From contig JAZUIB010000022.1 of assembly GCA_045642025.1 (NCBI GenBank), forward strand, positions 1 through 35,614: a stretch of 35,614 bases of DNA. The letters run 5' to 3'. The position numbers and the translations under genes are program-made. Below, one piece after another: positions 32,756-35,614 of the stretch. This stretch comes from Equadaptatus sp045642025. GTDB taxonomy: Bacteria > Synergistota > Synergistia > Synergistales > Synergistaceae. Every line of letters begins with the position of its first letter. Position 1 is the first letter of the stretch. The notes under the pieces were generated by a model, which saw nothing but the letters and a program-made list of their open reading frames with translations, did no database searches and had not been told where the DNA came from.

Positions 32756-33461
32756 TTTTACCGCGTTTGTTGTTTTTTGTGCCGGAACTGTTTTCAGCAG
32801 TCCCATCTGCCACTGAAGTTTTATCGTCAGATGCGCTTCTGCCAAAATATTCCATATATTCCGTCTCGCGTTTACCCTGTTTCAGCACGATTTTTACCGC
32901 CTCAGGCTGAGCACCAGAATATTCCTCATTCCACTCGCCGTTTGAAAAAGCGTAAATCTTCATGCCCGTAACAGAAGGAATAACATTTTTGCCTGCTGCA
33001 GGCTCCAGCTTTTCAATATCAACGTTAATTGGCGAACGTTCCTGCGCGTCAGGCAGCAGCTCATCAGAAAGCGGCAGAGCAAGTTCAAAACGATATAGAC
33101 CGCCTGTTACCTTTCTCAGCTTATCCTCTTTGAACACGCGGTACACGCACACCGCTGCGGGGCGACCGCTTTTCAGCGGATATAGCGAAAACACTGCAAG
33201 TCTGTCATCATCTTCCAGCGACAGCCCTGAAACGCGCTCTATTCTGACTGCTGTGACATTTCCCTCCGAAAGAGCAGTTCTAAGTTCAGCAAAAATCTGA
33301 AGCTGCAATCTGCGCTCCCTGTTTTGCGCAAGCCGCGATTTCTGCGCATAATCAAGCGAACGCACCGTAAACACAAGCGGAACAAGCGCTGCGACAGAAA
33401 TAATACCGAACAAAGCCACAGCAATCATTATTTCAATCAGAGTAAACCCTCGTTTTTTCAA
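32742..33461 (-). CDS. gspJ: T2SS minor pseudopilin GspJ
   Basis: GspJ is part of the pseudopilus tip. The 239-residue product starts MKKRG, is cleaved there, and continues FTLIEIMIAVALFGIISVAA with Glu at mature position 5. The C-terminus is a Lys/Asn/Asp-rich disordered tail. I choose TTG 33459-33461: GGGGTG is 5 nt upstream and the leader has the right length. The in-frame ATG at 33503 lies inside the repeat at 33487-33520 and would bury the prepilin signal. This is the first gene of the secretion operon; its promoter must lie within or beyond the repeat element upstream. Confidence 0.88.
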   Translation of the reverse strand: MKKRGFTLIEIMIAVALFGIISVAALVPLVFTVRSLDYAQKSRLAQNRERRLQLQIFAELRTALSEGNVTAVRIERVSGLSLEDDDRLAVFSLYPLKSGRPAAVCVYRVFKEDKLRKVTGGLYRFELALPLSDELLPDAQERSPINVDIEKLEPAAGKNVIPSVTGMKIYAFSNGEWNEEYSGAQPEAVKIVLKQGKRETEYMEYFGRSASDDKTSVADGTAENSSGTKNNKRGKNDEK

Positions 33462-33486
33462 AAAAACACCCCAAAGAATTAAAAAA

Positions 33487-33665
33487 CAATTACGAATTAC
33501 CAAGTACCAATTACCAATTTGCAGTTGCTTTGCTTCGCAAGCCTTTTATTGGAAATAAAAGTAAAAAAACTAAAATCTTTTAACGGTATCAATATTCTAA
33601 TTGCTAACGTCGCAACTTGTTGCGACACCACAATTTGTAATTGGTCATTGGTAATTTTGTAATTT
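33487..33665. repeat. MITE-like element with imperfect 34-bp terminal inverted repeats
   Basis: The minus strand at 33487-33520 and the plus strand at 33631-33665 both read as near-tandem 7-bp units (AATTGGT, AATTGGT, ACTTGGT, AATTCGT; and AATTTGT, AATTGGT, CATTGGT), so the ends are inverted relative to each other, with about 28 of 34 positions matching. Inside are two hairpins: CTTTTATT-GGA-AATAAAAG (33543-33561) and GTCGCAA-CTTG-TTGCGAC (33609-33626). It carries no reading frame and fills the gap between the protease gene and gspJ. Confidence 0.65.
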
Positions 33666-33674
33666 ACTTTCCGC

Positions 33675-34196
33675 TTACAGCGGGAAAAACCATATCGCCC
33701 ATATGTTGCCGAGAAAATGAAAAACAATTCCTGGCAGGACATTACCGTACTTTTCCCGAAGAAAACTCATTACAAGCCCGGGAAAAAACGTAGCAAGCAG
33801 CCAAAAATTTCTCACTGCCACAAGATGTGACGCCGCAAACAGAACATTCACACATATAACGGCAAAAAACAGATTAAACCTACGCTTAAAAATCGTCTGC
33901 AAGAAACCTCTGAAAAAAGTCTCCTCAATCACCGCCGCCGCAAGCCCTGCGCAAAACATATTAAAAATCTCTCTGCCGCTTCTGCGAAACGGCAGCGACA
34001 CACCGGGCCAAAGCAAAGCGGCAGGCGTAAGCAGCGCAAGCACGGCACAAGTCAGCAAAAGCGTAAATTCGATCGATTTTCTGTCTGCATACCACTGCAA
34101 TCCGTACACTGAAGTGCTTTCCTTACGAAAATGGCACCATACATACGGGAAATAAAGCATAAAAACTGCAGCTACCGAAGAATAAACAATTTTCAT
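33675..34196 (-). CDS. mrtS: CPBP glutamic intramembrane protease, candidate Synerg-CTERM processing enzyme
   Basis: This integral-membrane peptidase of the Rce1/CAAX (CPBP) family has 173 residues and about five membrane helices. Catalytic motifs are intact: EETFFRG (Glu91, Glu92, Arg96), FAASHL (His124) and HFLGN (His160, Asn164). Related glutamic proteases have been proposed to process Cys-containing C-terminal sorting tags, the Synerg-CTERM one being called MrtS. The organism has such a tag (5888-7396), and this gene lies directly upstream of the T2SS operon, so I propose that role. A general CAAX-like protease remains possible. ATG 34194-34196 is used; TATAAT ends 6 bp upstream, so the message may have almost no leader. 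Confidence 0.62.
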   Translation of the reverse strand: MKIVYSSVAAVFMLYFPYVWCHFRKESTSVYGLQWYADRKSIEFTLLLTCAVLALLTPAALLWPGVSLPFRRSGREIFNMFCAGLAAAVIEETFFRGFLQTIFKRRFNLFFAVICVNVLFAASHLVAVRNFWLLATFFPGLVMSFLREKYGNVLPGIVFHFLGNIWAIWFFPL

Positions 34197-34202
34197 ATCC
34201 CT

Positions 34203-34208
34203 ATTATA
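34203..34208 (-). promoter_or_regulatory. -10 box very close to the protease start
   Basis: TATAAT on the minus strand ends 6 bp before the ATG, so initiation at the usual distance would fall at or next to the start codon. AGGG lies between them. No clear -35 is visible. Confidence 0.4.
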
Positions 34209-34241
34209 CAACTTATACAGCCAAAACTACGCACAGAAAAA

Positions 34242-34259
34242 GCTCCGTGAATACGGAGC
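34242..34259 (-). terminator. Terminator after the autotransporter gene
   Basis: GCTCCGT (34242-34248) and ACGGAGC (34253-34259) pair around GAAT. Five T residues follow on the minus strand. It separates the autotransporter from the protease-secretion region. Confidence 0.85.
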
Positions 34260-34299
34260 CTTTTCTCTACAATTTTTTGTTTTTTGAGCTAAGCGCTAA

Positions 34300-35614
34300 T
34301 TATTTCCCGAACTCGTATGTTGCGCCGAGGCTTGCTCCTATGCTGTCGCGTTTGCCGGTGTAGCCTGTTACGCCGAGTTCCACTTTCCAAGGGCTGCCCT
34401 TTTTGTCATACTTAATGCCGAGTTCCGCCATTCCGCTTCCGCCTTTGTAGTCAGGCTCAAGTATTGCGTATTCTTCCATGTGTCCTGTCGCTTTTCCGTC
34501 AAATTCGTATTCGTAGGCAAGGCCGCCGTAGAATTTTATTCCTTCTTTTGTTTCTTTGCCGTTGTAACGGAAGCCCGCGCGCAGTCTGTGACTGTTTACC
34601 GCGTCAAGCTCAAACGTGTCATCTTCTATCTTTATACTGTCACTGTTCTGTCTGTTCCAGAGGTATTTGACATAGGTGTCAACGTTTGAGTTGTCTTTGA
34701 GCGCCCATTTGTAGCCAAGTCCAAGATGTGCTCCCATGTAGGCGTTGCTTGTGTCAAATCGGGTCTGTTTTCCAAGCTCAAATGTTTCGCTGTTGTAATC
34801 GCTTGTGGTATGTCCCGCTCTGAATGACGCTTCTCCGTGCAGCTGTCCTTTGGCTGTCTTTTTGCCTTCTGCTTTCGCAAATACACCGCCGCCGAAGTAG
34901 TTGATGTCGCCGTCTGCTCTTACGTCGTTGTCTTCAAATTCGTTGTACGTCGTGTAGCGTCCGTTGCCGCCTTCTACGAACAGTCCGAGTGTTACGTTGT
35001 CTTTGACTTTCTTTGAGAGTCCTGCTGCGACGTTTGTGCCGTTGAGGTCAATATGGCTGCCTGTTTCATATCTGCTGTGGCTTCCCTGTATTGCGGCAAA
35101 GGCTTCCCATTCTTTTGTTTCTGCCGATGCGTTTTCCATTACTTCTGTCGCTATCAGGTCGCTTCCGCTGTTTATTGCCGCCAGTCCTGCAAGTCTTGCT
35201 TCGCTGAAGCTCTTTGTGTGGTCGGAAATGCCCTGGTCAAGGTAGCCGAGCATGAGAGCGTCGCCTTCAATTCCTACGCTGTATGTGTAACTGCGTGCGC
35301 CTTCTTGTGTTTTGATTTCAGAATATTCGTAGTTCTCGGCGTTGGTTATAAGCGTTATTGTATCGCCTTCTTTGTCAAGTTTGTAGCCGGCGTCTTTCTG
35401 AATAAGTCCTACCTTTGTGTCGGCGAGGTCAACTTTTTCAGCTGTTTCAACTATCGTGTCTCCCGCTTTGAAACCGTCGAGGTAGAAGTTGAGCGTTGAA
35501 TTTTCCAGCGTAACCTTGTCGCTGAATTTCATTTTGCCTTTGAAGTTTGTTGTGCCGTCTATGCTGAGGTATCTGCCTTCAAGTGTTCCGCCGGTGAAGT
35601 TCACCGTTTCGTTG
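34300..35614 (-). CDS. Autotransporter, C-terminal part with beta-barrel (5' end outside window)
   Basis: This type V secreted protein carries a surface passenger and anchors in the outer membrane through a 12-strand barrel. The frame is open to the right edge, so the N-terminus, signal peptide and most of the passenger are missing. Near the edge, GTLEGRYLSIDGTTNFKGKM reads like the repetitive beta-helix passenger. From about 130 residues in, alternating aromatic/hydrophobic strands form the barrel (SKKVKDNVTLGLFVEGGNGR, GLGYKWALKDNSNVDTYVKY, YNGKETKEGIKFYGGLAYEY). The last strand ends LGATYEFGK, two residues beyond the Phe that usually closes the family's beta-signal. A terminator follows. 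Confidence 0.88.
   Translation of the reverse strand, partial: NETVNFTGGTLEGRYLSIDGTTNFKGKMKFSDKVTLENSTLNFYLDGFKAGDTIVETAEKVDLADTKVGLIQKDAGYKLDKEGDTITLITNAENYEYSEIKTQEGARSYTYSVGIEGDALMLGYLDQGISDHTKSFSEARLAGLAAINSGSDLIATEVMENASAETKEWEAFAAIQGSHSRYETGSHIDLNGTNVAAGLSKKVKDNVTLGLFVEGGNGRYTTYNEFEDNDVRADGDINYFGGGVFAKAEGKKTAKGQLHGEASFRAGHTTSDYNSETFELGKQTRFDTSNAYMGAHLGLGYKWALKDNSNVDTYVKYLWNRQNSDSIKIEDDTFELDAVNSHRLRAGFRYNGKETKEGIKFYGGLAYEYEFDGKATGHMEEYAILEPDYKGGSGMAELGIKYDKKGSPWKVELGVTGYTGKRDSIGASLGATYEFGK

Noticed and set aside
32756..32845. 30-residue N-terminal extension of gspK
   Set aside because: It overlaps gspJ coding sequence and would bury the prepilin cleavage site.
32309..32971. 220-codon open frame on the plus strand
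   Set aside because: It lies antisense across gspK and gspJ, whose prepilin motifs are clear.
33462..33503. In-frame ATG upstream of gspJ
   Set aside because: It lies in the repeat element and would place 14 extra residues, including hydrophobic ones, before the prepilin leader.

Overview
The window looks like chromosomal DNA from a diderm, amino-acid-fermenting anaerobe of the phylum Synergistota (Synergistetes). The best single marker is the C-terminus of the secreted amidase at 5888-7396: a Ser/Gly-Cys-Asn-Ala-Gly-Phe-Gly signature, a hydrophobic helix and a basic tail, which is the Synerg-CTERM sorting signal. An iorAB pair for 2-oxoacid oxidation, an autotransporter barrel, an OmpH/Skp chaperone and a type II secretion (T2SS) operon agree with this. 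I cannot name a genus. I saw no tRNA, rRNA, CRISPR array or intact insertion sequence. Many of the more distal start codons available are ruled out by Shine-Dalgarno position or by promoters, and the starts given here reflect that.

Layout. 1-647: little coding sequence; alternating inverted repeats, two terminators and a small degraded reading frame. 648-5736 (minus): pepA, recD2 and an SH3/NlpC-P60 cell-wall hydrolase. 5888-7396 (minus): Synerg-CTERM amidase. 7766-8782 (plus): membrane acyltransferase. 8930-10504 (minus): divergent SLC1-type symporter with an extra N-terminal domain. 10852-12698 (plus): sirtuin, folD-like gene and a 61-residue duplicated small protein. 12952-15295 (minus): iorA-iorB. 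15619-19429 (minus): gyrA-psd-pssA. 19644-20626 (minus): Lrp-type regulator and nitroreductase, overlapping by ATGA. 20775-21665 (minus): polysaccharide deacetylase. 21857-22336 (plus): DNA-deoxyinosine glycosylase. 22379-22774 (minus): OmpH. 22873-33461 (minus): T2SS operon in the order gspJ-K-L-M-N-C-I-D-E-F, then gspG after a 232-bp gap. 33675-34196 (minus): CPBP glutamic intramembrane protease. 34300 to the right edge (minus): C-terminal part of an autotransporter.

How it fits together. The most interesting idea is a complete surface-display route: a Synerg-CTERM cargo protein, a candidate MrtS-type sorting protease, and the T2SS operon immediately downstream of that protease. Comparable Cys-containing tags (MYXO-CTERM) depend on T2SS plus a related protease in other phyla. 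Other points worth checking are a FolD whose three active-site residues are all substituted, a symporter lacking the family's sodium-site motif, a GyrA with Ala at the Escherichia coli Ser83 position, a 179-bp element with imperfect 34-bp terminal inverted repeats just upstream of the T2SS operon, and two families of short repeats of about 7-bp period scattered through intergenic gaps.
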